DNA of 64,000 bases from assembly GCA_002914805.1 (NCBI GenBank), contig JXTB01000020.1:687845-751844 (forward strand), read 5' to 3'. Of this stretch, positions 50,364 through 61,972 are shown piece by piece. The notes beneath the pieces are model-generated. The model was not told the DNA's origin. It was given only the letters and a program-made list of their open reading frames with translations, and searched no databases. Position 1 is the first letter of the stretch; the number at the start of each line of letters is the position of its first letter. The stretch is from Parasponia andersonii. Lineage: Eukaryota > Streptophyta > Magnoliopsida > Rosales > Cannabaceae. The translations under genes were made by a program, and so were the position numbers.

Positions 50364-52163
50364 TGTTGGGTTTTTTGCCCTAAAAACCAGATTTTTAATT
50401 TTACCCTTTTGAGTATAAACAACTATCTCTTATATGAAATTTATGATATTTGCTAGATTAAACTATCTTAGTTGAATAGTTTATTCATCTGAAAAAGATT
50501 CCATGATTTTATATGTGTATAAAAAAATAAACATGATTAAGTGTTAATTATGGGGAGACTTGTTTCTTTATCTAAGTCTAAATAAAGTACTTTACAATCT
50601 GTAAATAAAGATGGAATACTTTATTTACTATAGGTTGTAGTATTTGTCTATCTCAACGGGAATGATGTGTCTTAAATCATTGAAGTATCTGACTTCTGAT
50701 AGAAACACTAATACAACATAAACAAGTTATGTGTATTAAACTAGACCAGATAATATAAAGAATTGGAGTGTGGTAACTCAATTCTTATATTATCACAAAC
50801 TAGCTCTTAGCATATAAATCTTAATCCTTGATGTTTGACTGGACTTGTTTTCATGGGTTATAGCCTTTTGATTTGTTAAAAGACTAACCTCTATAAAGTT
50901 AGAGGTGAACTCTGGTATATTGGAGGTTATGGCTTATAAATTGATGGGAACACCAAATAGTTAAGGACACTATAAGTTAATGCCACTTTAGGTTCTTTCA
51001 AAATTCATAGAATAATTAAATCTAAGATCTTAGTATTCACTTTGTGAATTGGTTGATAATTTTGTCTAAATGGCCATTGAGAACAAAATTATCAACACCA
51101 TTATTCCTTGATAGAAAGATGGTAACTTAAAGGTAAATAGGTGTTAGAGGGGTATTACGGTAATTTCACCTATCCAACTACGGCATTGTATAGGGATTAT
51201 ATATGTGGTATAGAATATGCTAGATGGATCGGTTAATCGAGGTTAGTTGATTAAATCTCTATGAAAGGCATGACATTTAATCTAAGAGTGCAGTATTGGG
51301 CCTTTAGTGGAGTATCCTTTTTACTAATAATATTTATATAAATACCATAATAAGAGTTATTATGTATTTATCATATTATTAGAGCTTAGATTATTTGGAT
51401 CCATTAGGTCCCTTGTCTAGCTCAATTAAGCTCATCAATTGATTGGTGGTATTTGTGAAATAAGTTTCATGAAACTGTGTAAAATAATGATTCTACACAG
51501 AAGTTGGTATTTTTATAAATATTTTCATGAGTTGGACATATTTATAAAAATACACCCAAAGCCCAAATTGGAGAACAAGCCCAATCCTAATTGGATTAGG
51601 GTTAGCAGTTTTTGGTCCCATATATATAAGATATATGAGAGAAGAAACTACAGAGTAACTCTAAGGAGTCACACGCATAAGGCTAAGGGAGATAGAGAGA
51701 TTTCGGCCAACCTAGGCTAAGGGAGAGAGAAAAATGTTTCCTACAATCTCATAGTCTCATCTCACATCCCAGTGTTCTATAGGATCAAGAAGGCGTTCTT
51801 GATCGTTCTCCAACGAACGTTTCGACTTGGTGCCCACTCATTTCGTCAACCAAGAGCAAGAGCATAGACAAGAAGATCTAGGGTTGGAGGTTTAATCACT
51901 ATTAAAAAGGAGATCAAGGAGGAATACGCTACAAGAGGTAAACCCTAATCTCATCTCTAGGGTTTTGTATCTAGATTTGATTTATGTTGTACATGATCCT
52001 ATATATGATGTATGTGTATTATATGGTTATGAAAACTGTTTTCATGTAAAAATTTTAAAATTTAAATCCGTTAATTTTTCTGCTGCGTTCATGATATGAT
52101 CATATATTTTCCATATCTGCATGCATGCATTATTTTCCTAAGTGTTAGGTCAATTTACCAACA
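50364..52163 (+). mobile_element. Solo LTR of copia family 1, inserted in the Athila protease region
   Basis: It begins tgttgggttttttgccct and ends caatttaccaaca, 1,800 bp, against 1,798 bp for 7963-9760. Flanks cttgg and cctgg fit a five-base target duplication with one difference. Athila protease-type sequence lies directly on both sides. No internal copia region is present, so it arose by LTR-LTR recombination. Confidence 0.9.
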
Positions 52164-52174
52164 CCTGGTTGTCC

Positions 52175-52560
52175 AACAATTTTATCTATTATGGATAAAT
52201 AAAAAATTAAACAAGCCTTACTTGATCTTGCTGCTAGTATGAATTTACTTCTATATTCAACTTATCAAAAACTCAATCTAGTCGAGTTAAAATCAACTTC
52301 TGTCACTCTTTTACTTACCGATAGATCAGTTAAAGCCCCAAGAGGAATAAAGGAAGATGTGTTAGTTCAAGTTGATAAATTCATATATCCTGTGGATTTT
52401 ATTATCTTGGATACATAACATGTTGACGTAGGTAATCCAATTCCTATTATTTTAGGAGGACCATTTCAAACAACTTCCAATGCCTTCATTAATTGTAGGA
52501 ATAGAGTGATGAAGCTTTCATTTGAGAACATGATACTTGCACTTAATGTTTTCAATTTGT
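52175..52560 (+). mobile_element. Athila protease region
   Basis: Phrases QALLDLAASMNLLLYSTY, TSVTLLLTDRSVKAPRGI, VLVQVDKFIYPVDFIILD and IILGGPFQTTSNAFINCRN follow Athila aspartic protease. It continues the frame style seen just before the solo LTR. Broken fossil. Confidence 0.75.
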
Positions 52561-52839
52561 GTAAGCAACCACATGAAGAAGATGAAAATGAGGAAGCCAG
52601 CGTGATTGAAACCATCTTAAGTGATTGTATTCAAACATGGAGTAATTTAGATCCATTGGAAGTTTCTTTAGTTAATTCATTTGAATCAAGTATACATTTG
52701 GATCATGATATCTCTAATACATATTCTTTACTTGATTATTCTCAAATAATGGAAAACAAAGGATGGAGGGCAATATTCAAAGAATTACCAACACGTTCCA
52801 ATATAACAATATCTTTAAGCATCTAATCACCCAAGATTG

Positions 52840-53600
52840 AGTTGAAACCATTGCCATCCAATCTAAAATATTCCTTTTTGGGGGAAGATGAGACTTTTCC
52901 ACTAATAATCTCTTCCAAACTTGATGAATACAGAGAAGGTAAGTTGTTACGAACTTTAAAAATGCATAAATCTACTTTAGGATGGACCATAGCTGACATA
53001 AGTACTTTGATTTGCACATATAAGATTTATTTAGAGGAAAATAGCAAACCCACAAGAGAAATGCAAAGAAGGCTTAATCTTAATATGAAAGAAGTATTGA
53101 GAAATAAAGTTATTAAGCTCCTAGATAATGGAATCATTTATCTTATTTTTGATAGTAAATGGCTAAGTCCTACCCAAGTTGTATATAAGAAATCCCGAGT
53201 TACTGTGGTCAAAAATGAAAATAATGAATTAATTCCAGCTAGGACTGTTATTGGTTAGCATATGTGTATTGATTATAGGAAACTCAATTCAATGACTAGG
53301 AAAGACCATTTTTCTTTACTTTTTATGGATCAAATTCTGGAAAGAGTTGCGGAACATGAATTTTATTATTTCCTTGATTGGTATTCAAGGTATAATCAAA
53401 CTGAAGTCGCACTTAAAGATCAAAAGAAAACTACTTTTACATGTCCATTTGGTACAATTGCTTGTCATAGGATACTTTTGGGATTATATAATGCACCAAC
53501 CACATTTTAAAGATACATGCTTAGCATATTTAGTGGTACGGCTGAAGGTTCTCTTGAAATTTTCATGGATGATTTCTCTAGTTTTTGGTGATTCTTTCGA
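52840..53600 (+). mobile_element. Athila reverse transcriptase region
   Basis: LKPLPSNLKYSFLGEDETFP, TIADISTLICTYKIYLEEN, KLLDNGIIYLIFDSKWLSPT and CIDYRKLNSMTRKDHFSL are plain Athila reverse-transcriptase blocks, followed by TFTCPFGTIACHRI. Broken fossil. Confidence 0.85.
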
Positions 53601-53659
53601 TGATTGTCTTAAAAAGTTGTGAAGAAAAAATCTTGTACTTAATTACGAAAAATATCATT

Positions 53660-54410
53660 TCATGATAACAAATGGGATTATTCTTGGCCATATTGTTTCA
53701 TCAAAAGGAATTGAGGTAAACAAGTCAAAAATTGAATTAATTTCTAACTTGGCTACACTAAAATGTATAGGAGATGTTAGATCATTCCTAGGACATGCTA
53801 GTTTTAATAGGAGGTTTATCAAAAATTTTAGTATAATATCTAAACCATTATGTAACCTTTTATCTAAAAACAATATTTTTGAATGGATTAAAAAATATGA
53901 AAAAGCATTTATAATGCTTAAAAAATTGCATACTTCTGCTCTTATCATTCAACCACCTGATTAGTCTCTTCCTTATAAAATAATGTGTGATACTAGTGAT
54001 TATGTTGTTGGTACTATTTTGAGATAATGAAAAGATGGTAAGCCATATGTGATTTACTATGCAAGTAAGACTTTAAATGATGCTCAAATAAATTATTCAA
54101 CCACAGAAAAAGAATTACTTCGATAGTATTTTCTTTGGAAAAATTTCGTTCTTATCTTATTGGCTTACCAACAATTGTCTTTAGTGATCATGCAGTATTG
54201 AAATATCTTCTCTCTAAGAAAGATTCCAAGCCAAGATTGATATAATGGATCTTATTACTTTAAAAGTTTGACATCACAATCAAGGATAAGAAAGACGCTA
54301 AAAATGTTGTAGTTGACCACCTGTCAAGGCTAACAGCAGAGTCATCTTTTGGAACCACACCTATCAATGATTATTTTTCTGATGAATCTTTATTTTCTTC
54401 CACAATAATA
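53660..54410 (+). mobile_element. Athila RT end and RNase H region
   Basis: NGIILGHIVSSKGIEV, DVRSFLGHASFNRRFIKNFS and FEWIKKYEKAF mark the end of the polymerase. IMCDTSDYVVGTIL and phrases like TTEKELL mark RNase H. Broken fossil. Confidence 0.75.
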
Positions 54411-54639
54411 GCTTAGTTTGCTAATATTATCAACTTTCTTGCAGCAAGAGCAGTGCCATCTGAATGGAGTAGTCAAGACAAAAGGAAGTTTTTAAGTGAA
54501 GTGAAGAACTTTTATTAGGATAACCCTTATCTATTCAAGTACTGTCTTGATCAAATCTTTCGAAGATGCATACTAGATAGTGAGGTAAGTAGTGTCATAA
54601 ATTTTTGTCATAAAAAATCATGTGGAGGTCACTTTTTTT

Positions 54640-55700
54640 CCAAAAAGACAGCGGTCAAAATCTTGCAGTGTGGATTTTCTTGGCCAACTTTGTTCAAAGA
54701 TACTCTTACTTTTTGCAAATCTCGTGAAAATTATCAAAAGGAAGGGTCAATTTCAAAATGTCACATGATGCCTCTAAATTCTATTTTAGTGATTGCAATC
54801 TTTAACTATAGGTATAGACTTTGTGGGACCTTTTCTACCGTCATTTGATTTTATGTACATTCAATTAGCTATTGATTATGTGTCAAAATAGGTAGGGGCA
54901 ATTCTAAGTTGAAACAATAATTATAAAACAATGATCAAATTTTTGAAAGAAAACATTTTGAGTCAATTTAGAATTCCTCGAGCTATGATAAGTGATGGAG
55001 GAACAAATTTTTGTAATAAGCTATTTGCGTCATTAATGAAGAAATGTAGAATAGCACATAAAGTTGCTACCGCTTATCGTTCTCAGACAAATGGACAAGT
55101 TGCAAATAAGGAGATTAAACAAATTTTGGAGAAAACAGTTAACCTAAATTGTAAAGATTGGATTTTGAGACTTAGTGATGCACTTTAGGCATATCAAAAT
55201 GCTTTCAAAACCTCACTTGGCATGTCACCCTATAGGATAGTTTATGAAAAACCTTGTCATTCGCCTGAGGAACTTGAACACAAAGTTTTTTAGGCCATTA
55301 AAACTTTTGACTCAAATCTTAATGTTGCTTATAAGTTATGAAAATTGCAAATAAATGAGCTTGAAGAATTGAGAAATGATGTATATGAGAATTCGAAAAT
55401 TCATAAGCCTAGAACAAAAAGTTTTCATGACAATATAGTTTTAAGAAAAACATTTGTTGTTGGTCAAAAGGTCTTGCATTATAATTCTCAACTTCACATA
55501 TTTCCTGAAAAATTAAGATCAAGGCAGAGTGGAACTTTTATTGTAAGACATATGTATTCTTATGGTGCCATTGACATTAAAAATATCAAAAATATTAAAT
55601 TTTTTATGGTGAATGGACAAAGACTCAAACCATTTCTTGACAATCAAATTCTTCAAGAAGAAGTCCTTTACCCCAGTGATCCATATTATGAGCAATCATA
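54640..55700 (+). mobile_element. Athila integrase region
   Basis: [39 protein letters not shown] and LGMSPYRIVYEKPCH belong to the integrase core and its C-terminal side. The last frame (55345-55698) holds the integrase C-terminal domain and ends in SDPYYEQS. Broken fossil. Confidence 0.8.
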
Positions 55701-56690
55701 ATTTTTTATAAATATTCAATTCCCTATTTTTAAGTTTGTATGTTTTTGTAGGTTGTTTTTAGTATGTTTTTTTTTCTTTCATTATTTTCCTCGTTAAGTG
55801 GCGGATAACGGTAATCTGTGTCCGGCAAGTCGATTTCTTTAGTTTCCCACAATAATTAAAGGAAAAAAATGAAATTAAAAAAATAGATAAAATAAAAAAT
55901 TGTGTATAAAGTTTCAATTTCTCATCAAGATTCACCACAAATTTTTACTTCTTTCCTCTTCCTTTCAATTCCTTTTCTTCAAAATGGTTATCACTCTTTC
56001 AAAATTGCAAAAATATTTCCTTCTCTTCCTCAAAATGGTCTGCTAAAAATTTACTGTGCTAGGTATGAAAGATTAAGATTACTAATGCATATGGACATTC
56101 ATGATGATGTCTGTTGGATTATCAAAGAAAAGGTATGATTATCGGGTGAGTTCTTAGAATCATTTGCTTCACATATGGCCAATCATGGTAAAAGCTCATT
56201 CGCAAAAAAACGTCATGCTAAAAGAATAAAAATTTTTCATAAATGTATACGATGGACTTGAAACACAAAATGCTGCTCTTTAGGAATGGTATCTATAAAT
56301 CGTGAAGGTAAAATAAACTTTATTAAGGATGAGTAAGGGGTCATTGGATGATCTCCTATCGACCCCTGAGACGCATCTTAGTGGGATCTGTATATCTTGC
56401 AATTCGCAAATTGTAGCCCCAATTTCATCAAGAGTATGAGGGATATATTCTTAGGAATCTGATTTTAAAAGACCTTGTTTGTCAATTTAGAAGAAAATTG
56501 GATGAGAAGCCAATTCTTGATCTATAGAAGGCATTTAAGCCACTACTGGATGTAAAACCAGAGGAAGATATGTGCCACAATCACAACTATCTATACATAC
56601 ACATGCTTCGTCGTTTTGTCTTTTTGTTAAAAATTTTCAGATTTTTTTTTCAACAGCCAACTTACCCCATAGGTGCTATTATTGCATTAC
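55701..56690. other. Athila 3' region without recognised coding
   Basis: In Athila elements an envelope-like frame often lies here. I do not recognise one. A 78-codon frame (55902-56138) shows no domain. The stretch is moderately AT-rich. Confidence 0.4.
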
Positions 56691-56700
56691 TTTTCCTATC

Positions 56701-56712
56701 TCTATAAATACA
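56701..56712 (+). promoter_or_regulatory. TATA-box-like sequence upstream of LOG copy
   Basis: tctataaatac lies about 70 bp before the ATG of the LOG-like frame, with a pyrimidine-rich leader between. This is the spacing of a plant core promoter with a short 5' UTR. It may be chance in AT-rich DNA. Confidence 0.35.
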
Positions 56713-56775
56713 TCACTTATTTTCTCTATTTTCATTCAACTCAAACTCATTCATAAGTTTAAGAGGAGTGGTAAA

Positions 56776-57416
56776 ATGGTCAGATCCTCATCTCATAAAA
56801 TCATAAATATTTATGAATTTTGTGGATCCAATCCGGGAAAAGATAAAGAGTTCCTAGAGGTAGCAAATTACCTTGGGAAGGTGTTAGCTAAAAGGAAAAT
56901 CCATTTAGTTTATAGGAGAAGTAGCCTTAGGTTAATGGGGTATGTGTCAATAGCTGCATTCATTGGAGGAAGCCAAGTTTTGGGAATCATCCTAAAAGCT
57001 TTGACTAAAGGAAACATCACAAGAAAAATAGTTAGGGAAGCAATAAAAGTGTCGACAATGTATGAACGAATACAAAAGATTCTTGATCATTTTGACGCTT
57101 TTATTTCCTTACTAGGGAGCATTGGAACATTAGAAGAAAATTTTCAAATTGCTTCTTGCCCATCTGAAAATTCATCGAAAATCCATAGACTTGTTAAATA
57201 ATAATGGTTTCTTTAATGGCTTGTTGTCCTTTCTAGATCATTCTATAGAACAGAAGTTTACTAGATTCTTCAAGACGAATCTTCATCTCTGCTATAATTC
57301 CTAAGTAGTTGATTGATCAACTATAAATCTATATCCCAGAAGTTGATCCAACCATAACTCAATTAGATTGGTCAACTAAGGAACGCCGGAAAAAATCTAG
57401 ATTGGATCTGTCTCTT
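56776..57416 (+). pseudogene. LOG-type cytokinin riboside 5'-monophosphate phosphoribohydrolase, intronless pseudogene
   Basis: The frame from ATG 56776 gives FCGSNPGKDKEFLEVANYLG, KRKIHLVYRRSSLRLMG, AAFIGGSQVLGIILKAL and LDHFDAFISLLGSIGTLEEN. These match in order the LONELY GUY family (FCGSxxGK, DLVYGGGSIGLMG, DAFIALPGGYGTLEE). LOG enzymes release active cytokinin bases from their riboside monophosphates in the cytosol. The glycine-rich GGGSxGLMG and PGGxGTLEE motifs are both degenerate, so the product could not work. The frame ends at 57201. Similarity then continues in other frames, with further stops, through NNGFFNGLLSFLDHSIEQKF (57200-57260) to LIDQL and IYIPEVD (near 57310-57345). The copy is thus close to full length and shows none of the introns usual in plant LOG genes. 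It lies between integrase and purine tract of the Athila element. Neighbours do not suggest any role in cytokinin metabolism. Confidence 0.75.
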
Positions 57417-58606
57417 AGTTTGTAAATTTTTTTTTTCTCGTGGTTTTACTCATAATATTTTATTTTCTTTATTTATGTATTTTTCAGGATTTTCTTTTTA
57501 GTAGTTCCTGTTTCAGGTGATGTCTTCTATACTTTTCCTATTTAACTCAAGACACTAGAGACAATGTTTGATTCTAGTTGGAGAGAGGGGATAATTGACA
57601 CAAAAAAAAATCAAAAAAAAAGAAAGAGAAAATAATTTTTTTACTATTATTAAAACTACTTAACAAAGCAACTAGGTCATAGATGGCAGAGTAAGGAGTA
57701 AATTTATTCTTAAGATGTATCATAATGGATGTATAACATTTAATCTTGATTTTTAAATTTCCTAATATTGTTTCATCATGCATTTCTTTTTGAATTATTC
57801 AAATTAACAAACTCTTAGATTATATTAATTTACTTATTTAGTAAATATTCATAAACCATCCTCTGCATACACACAAACTTTGACCTATGATTATGGGTTG
57901 CAAATTAAACTGCTATGATACTCAAGATCTTCTATTATATAAAAGGTAACAACTAAGAGAAGGGTAAAATTAAAATTAAAAAAATTAAAAAAGGCACATA
58001 TTATTAAAACAAATCGTAGAAAAATTTAGTTTTATAGCCTTCTTAACTCGAGCAACTAAGCCTGAATGGGTGTCTTAACACCTAATACCCTAAGGCCAAC
58101 TAGCTTGGGAGTTATTGGCCCAAAGTTCGTTACAAAGGTTAGGGATAATGCTTAAAAAAACTAGACATTGCACTATCTATGATTGTCTTATTTAATAAAA
58201 ACATCTACAACCTGAGTTATTAAGCTTGTAGAGGTGTCTTAACATCCAATGCCTTGAGGCTAATTGATTTGGGTGTCATTAGCCTAAAGCTCACTATATG
58301 GGTTAAGGATGTATTGTTCATAGTATTATGTTCAGAAAAAAAAAAAAAAAAAAGAAAAACTGCCCCATACTCAATCAAGCTACATGATTATGTGTTGTTA
58401 CATGAGTACAAAAAAGAAGATTTATTAATATTTTGATTTCAGAATATATGATTCAACAAATATTGAGAGTTTATTTATTTGGATAAATCAAAGAGAGAAA
58501 AAGTGATGATTACTTGGAATGAAATTTTGTTAATTATTTCTAAGTGATAACGCTTAAATTACTAAGGACAAGTAACAAACTCATTAGCTGTGATGAATGT
58601 CTAATT
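57417..58606 (+). mobile_element. Athila 3' end: purine tract and LTR-like region with diverged tandem repeat
   Basis: The run gttggagagagggg (57578-57591) after the phrase gagacaatgtttgattcta is the usual Athila sequence before the 3' LTR. The LTR would then start near tgaca at 57596. Two diverged units near 58043-58135 and 58208-58300 share taagcctg/taagcttg, ggtgtcttaaca, ccaatgcc and cattagcc/tattggcc phrases. Confidence 0.5.
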
Positions 58607-60629
58607 TGTTGGGATATTTGCCCTAAAAAAAATATTTTCAATTTTACCCTTTTTTAGTGTAAATAACTTTCTCTTATATGCAATTATTATATTTGCTCGA
58701 TTAAACTGTCTCAGTAGAATAGTTTATTTATCTGAAAAGATTCCATGACTTTATTTATATATAAAGAAACAAACATGATTAAGTGTTAATTATAGAGAGA
58801 CTTACGTCTTTATCTAAGTCTAAATTAATTAGTTTACAATCTGTAAATAAAGATAGAATACTTTGTTTATTATAGATTGTAGTGTTTGTCTCTCTCAACG
58901 GAAATTCAACGGAAATAATATGTCTCAAATCATTGAAGTATCTGATATCCGATAGAAGTACTAATACAACATAAATAAGTTATGTGTATTGAAAAGGGAC
59001 CAAGCAATATAAAGAATTGGAGTACCATAACTTAATTCTTATATTACCACAAACTAGCTCTTAACATGTAAATCTTAATCCTTGATATTTGACTAGACTT
59101 GCTTTTATGTGTTGTAGCCTTTTGATTTGTTAAAAGACTAGTCTCTATGAAATTAGAGGTGAACCCTAGCATATTAGAGGTTATAGTTTATGAATTTATG
59201 GGAACACCGAATAGTTGAGGACACTATATATTAATGTCACTTTAAAGTCTTTTAAGATTTATGGAATAATTAAATCTAAGATCTTAGTATTCACTTTATG
59301 AATTGGTCGATAATTTAGTCTAAATAGCCATTGAAAATAAAATTATCGATAATATTATTCTTTGATAAAAATATGGAAACTTAAAGGTAAATATGTGTTA
59401 GAAGGGTATGATAGTAATTTCACATATCCAACTACAATACTATATAGAGATTTTACATGTGATATAGAATATACTAAATAGATCAGTTAATCTAGGCTAG
59501 TTTATTAAATCTTTACAAAAGGAATGGCATTTAATCTAAGAGTGGAGTATTGGGCCTTTAGTGGAGTATCCCTTTATTAATAATATTTATATAAATACCA
59601 TAATAAGAGTTATTATGTATTTATTACACTATTAGAGTTTAGATTATTTGGATCCATTAGGTCTCAGGTTTAGCTCAACAAAGCTCATTAATTGGTTGGT
59701 GGTATTTGTGAAATTAGTTTCATGAAATTGTATAAAATAATGATTTTACACAGAAGTTGGTACTTTTATAAATGAGTTACATGAGTTGGACATATTTTTA
59801 AAAATACACCCAAAGCCCAAAATGGAGAACAATCCCAATCCAAGGATTGGGATTAGCATTTTTGGGCTCAATATATATAAGATATATGAGAGAAAAAATT
59901 ACATAGTAATACGTTGGTGCTACATGTGAAACACAGAGAGAGAGAGTGAATTTTGGCCAAGGCTGAGAAAGAGAGAAGAGAAAAAGTTTCCTACAACCTC
60001 ACAATCTCATCTCACATCTCGACGTTCCAAATGGTTAAGAAAGTGTTCTTGATCAGTCTCCAACAAAGGATTCAACTTGATGCCTACTCGCCTTATCAAC
60101 TAAGAACATGAGCAAAGACAAAAAGATCTAGGATTGAAGATCTGATCACCATCAATAAGGAGATCAAGAAGATCAAGAAAGAGCATGCTATAAGAGGTAA
60201 ACCCTAATTTCATCTCTAGGGTTTGTGTATCTAGATTTAATTTATGTTATACATGATTCTGTATATGATATATGCATGTTTTATGGTCATGTAAAAATTT
60301 TCAAACCTAAATCCGCTAATTTTTTTGCTGTATTCATGATGTGATCACGTGTTTTCCATAGTTTGCATGCATATCTGATTTTTTCTAACTATTAGGTCAA
60401 ATTAGGTTTGAGTGTTCTTAAATTTTATAGTTCATAGATTCATGAATATGTTTCAAAAAGTTTGAAAATCTGAATTTTTTCTAGATTTTTAGTTCTTTTT
60501 CTTTTTTTTTTCCCAGCTATTTTTATTTAATAAAAACAGAGGGAAATGTGGCGTAGGCTGACCTGCACCTTGGCCACGCATGGCTTACCATACACAGGAT
60601 TCTACCTGCACCTTGGCCGCGAGCAGCCA
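58607..60629 (+). mobile_element. Copia family 1 LTR with part of leader, in the Athila 3' end
   Basis: It begins tgttgggatatttgccct and follows the family LTR to about 60398. It then runs on into leader-type sequence (attaggtttgagtgttctta; compare 2098-2120) and a GC-rich piece. Athila LTR-end sequence starts at about 60629. It is more diverged than the copy at 50364, so probably older. Broken fossil. Confidence 0.75.
60541..60629 (+). other. GC-rich piece of copia leader
   Basis: cctgcaccttggcc occurs twice here, with acgcatggc and similar. This corresponds in position and style to the GC-rich island at 2240-2650. Confidence 0.5.
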
Positions 60630-60666
60630 ACACTTAGGAAAAGATTTCATTAATTTGAACTAGTCA
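60629..60666 (+). repeat. End of Athila 3' LTR
   Basis: acacttaggaaaagatttc and the following taatttgaactagtca match the 5' LTR end at 48387-48424 with only a few differences. Confidence 0.65.
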
Positions 60667-61254
60667 TTCAGCCATGCAGCAAAGTAAAAATACCCTCCTG
60701 AAGAATTCTTGCTTCATGAGGTTATGCTTCACATCATTTATATAGTATACCTCACAAGTTTTGAATCTATTCAAGCCGATCCTTTGATAAATCATATGAA
60801 GACATGAAAAATACACAAATCATTAGGTGTAAGCTGCATGGGAGTAGCCTCAAGTAAATAAGAATGTCTGAAAAATACTTATGAAATAGGAGCATTCCAC
60901 TAGATTGAATTATAGGCTCATTGTAGACTTAGTGATGACAAGGAGGAAAATCAGCTCTTCGATAGGCACAAGGGATGAAAATCCTTGTTGGATCTAGCTC
61001 GACCTCTATAATTTCCTTTAAAGGTGACCTATTGAGATCTCTATGGGGATGTTTTGCAAATTTAGAGTTGGCAATCTTTTGAACCAATCTATCCTTCTTG
61101 GTTAAAATGACTATAGTACTCCCTAGGCAACCTGAGCTGAAATGCTAGCATGAGTGGCCATATCACCTCGCCCGTGCAAGCAGACGTCATCATTTGTTCC
61201 TACTCTCCATACTCATCTATCTCTTTCATTCTAGAATCTTACTCCTCTAGATTC
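60667..61254. other. Unassigned stretch, possible decayed gypsy internal sequence
   Basis: Less AT-rich than its surroundings and adjoining a gypsy LTR on the right, but I could not read any domain in the six frames. Confidence 0.35.
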
Positions 61255-61972
61255 TGTTACGACCGAAAATCCAAGGCCATGATTTTTAGTAATTTTAAGT
61301 ACAAAAAAAGATAAATAAGGAAATTTACAAAATTTGAATAAAACTAAGTACTAAGATTTTTCATTCTGATCCTCAAATAATTAGAAATTCTATATAAAAA
61401 GGTGTCTATCTTTAGTTTAATTTATCAACAAAGAAATACCAATTAAGATTCAAGAAAACATAGTTAAGATGTACAAAAACATGGTTTAATAAAAAAGTAT
61501 TGATTAAATAACAGTAGCAAATCTTAAGTCAGAAAGTCCAAAAATTAATTTATAAAGTTAGTCAAAATTTTAAATATTTAAAACTTCGAAAATATGTTTC
61601 TTGGGGATCATAGCATCCCATTTATAGACCAAATCATCAAACAGCAGTAAATAAATTCTTTTATATTCACTTAGCGGAAACAACAAACTTGACTAAACAG
61701 TGGGATATGAAGAAAAATAGGACAAGGTATTTGGACCAACTAAAGAGGAATAGGACTAAAACTACAAACATAAGCCAAGCAATTTGCCTAGCTATCGAGA
61801 TAAATGACTCGAATAAACAATCACCTAAAAGAGAGGAAAGTAGAATGGGTGAGCTCGAAAGCTCAGTAGGAATACCGTTACCTCATTAAAACTATTTTAA
61901 GTGATGGAGAATCCCTACATGGTTTGTTTAATTCAAACATATTTGCAAATCATATATATATATAGATATAAC
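61255..61972 (-). mobile_element. Minus-strand gypsy LTR fragment
   Basis: It starts tgttacgaccgaaaatcc, a common gypsy LTR edge. Near 61845-61890, on the minus strand, it has ctactgagctttcgagctca and ccc, the chromovirus-style block. The right side is bounded by the next LTR at 61973. Confidence 0.5.

Larger units (their letters stand above)
46605..60666 (+). mobile_element. Athila-lineage Ty3/gypsy retrotransposon, broken, with insertions
   Basis: The order is 5' LTR region (ending 48424), primer site of tRNA-Asp type (48431-48448, tggtaccattgcggggga), gag (about 48560-49680), protease (about 50340-52560, split by a solo copia LTR), reverse transcriptase (about 52840-53600), RNase H (about 53950-54410), integrase (about 54640-55700), an extra region with a LOG-derived pseudogene, a purine tract (57580-57590) and a 3' part that ends 60666 with the same bases as the 5' LTR end. 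Sequence style throughout is Athila. It is a fossil with well over a dozen breaks. The left limit and the LTR starts are uncertain. Confidence 0.8.

Noticed and set aside
55902-56138. Envelope-like gene of the Athila element
   Set aside because: The 78-codon frame has no signal peptide, membrane segment or known Athila envelope-like phrase.
60667-61254. Possible minus-strand gypsy gag next to the LTR at 61255
   Set aside because: No gag, zinc-knuckle or primer-site match could be read with confidence, so it is left unassigned.
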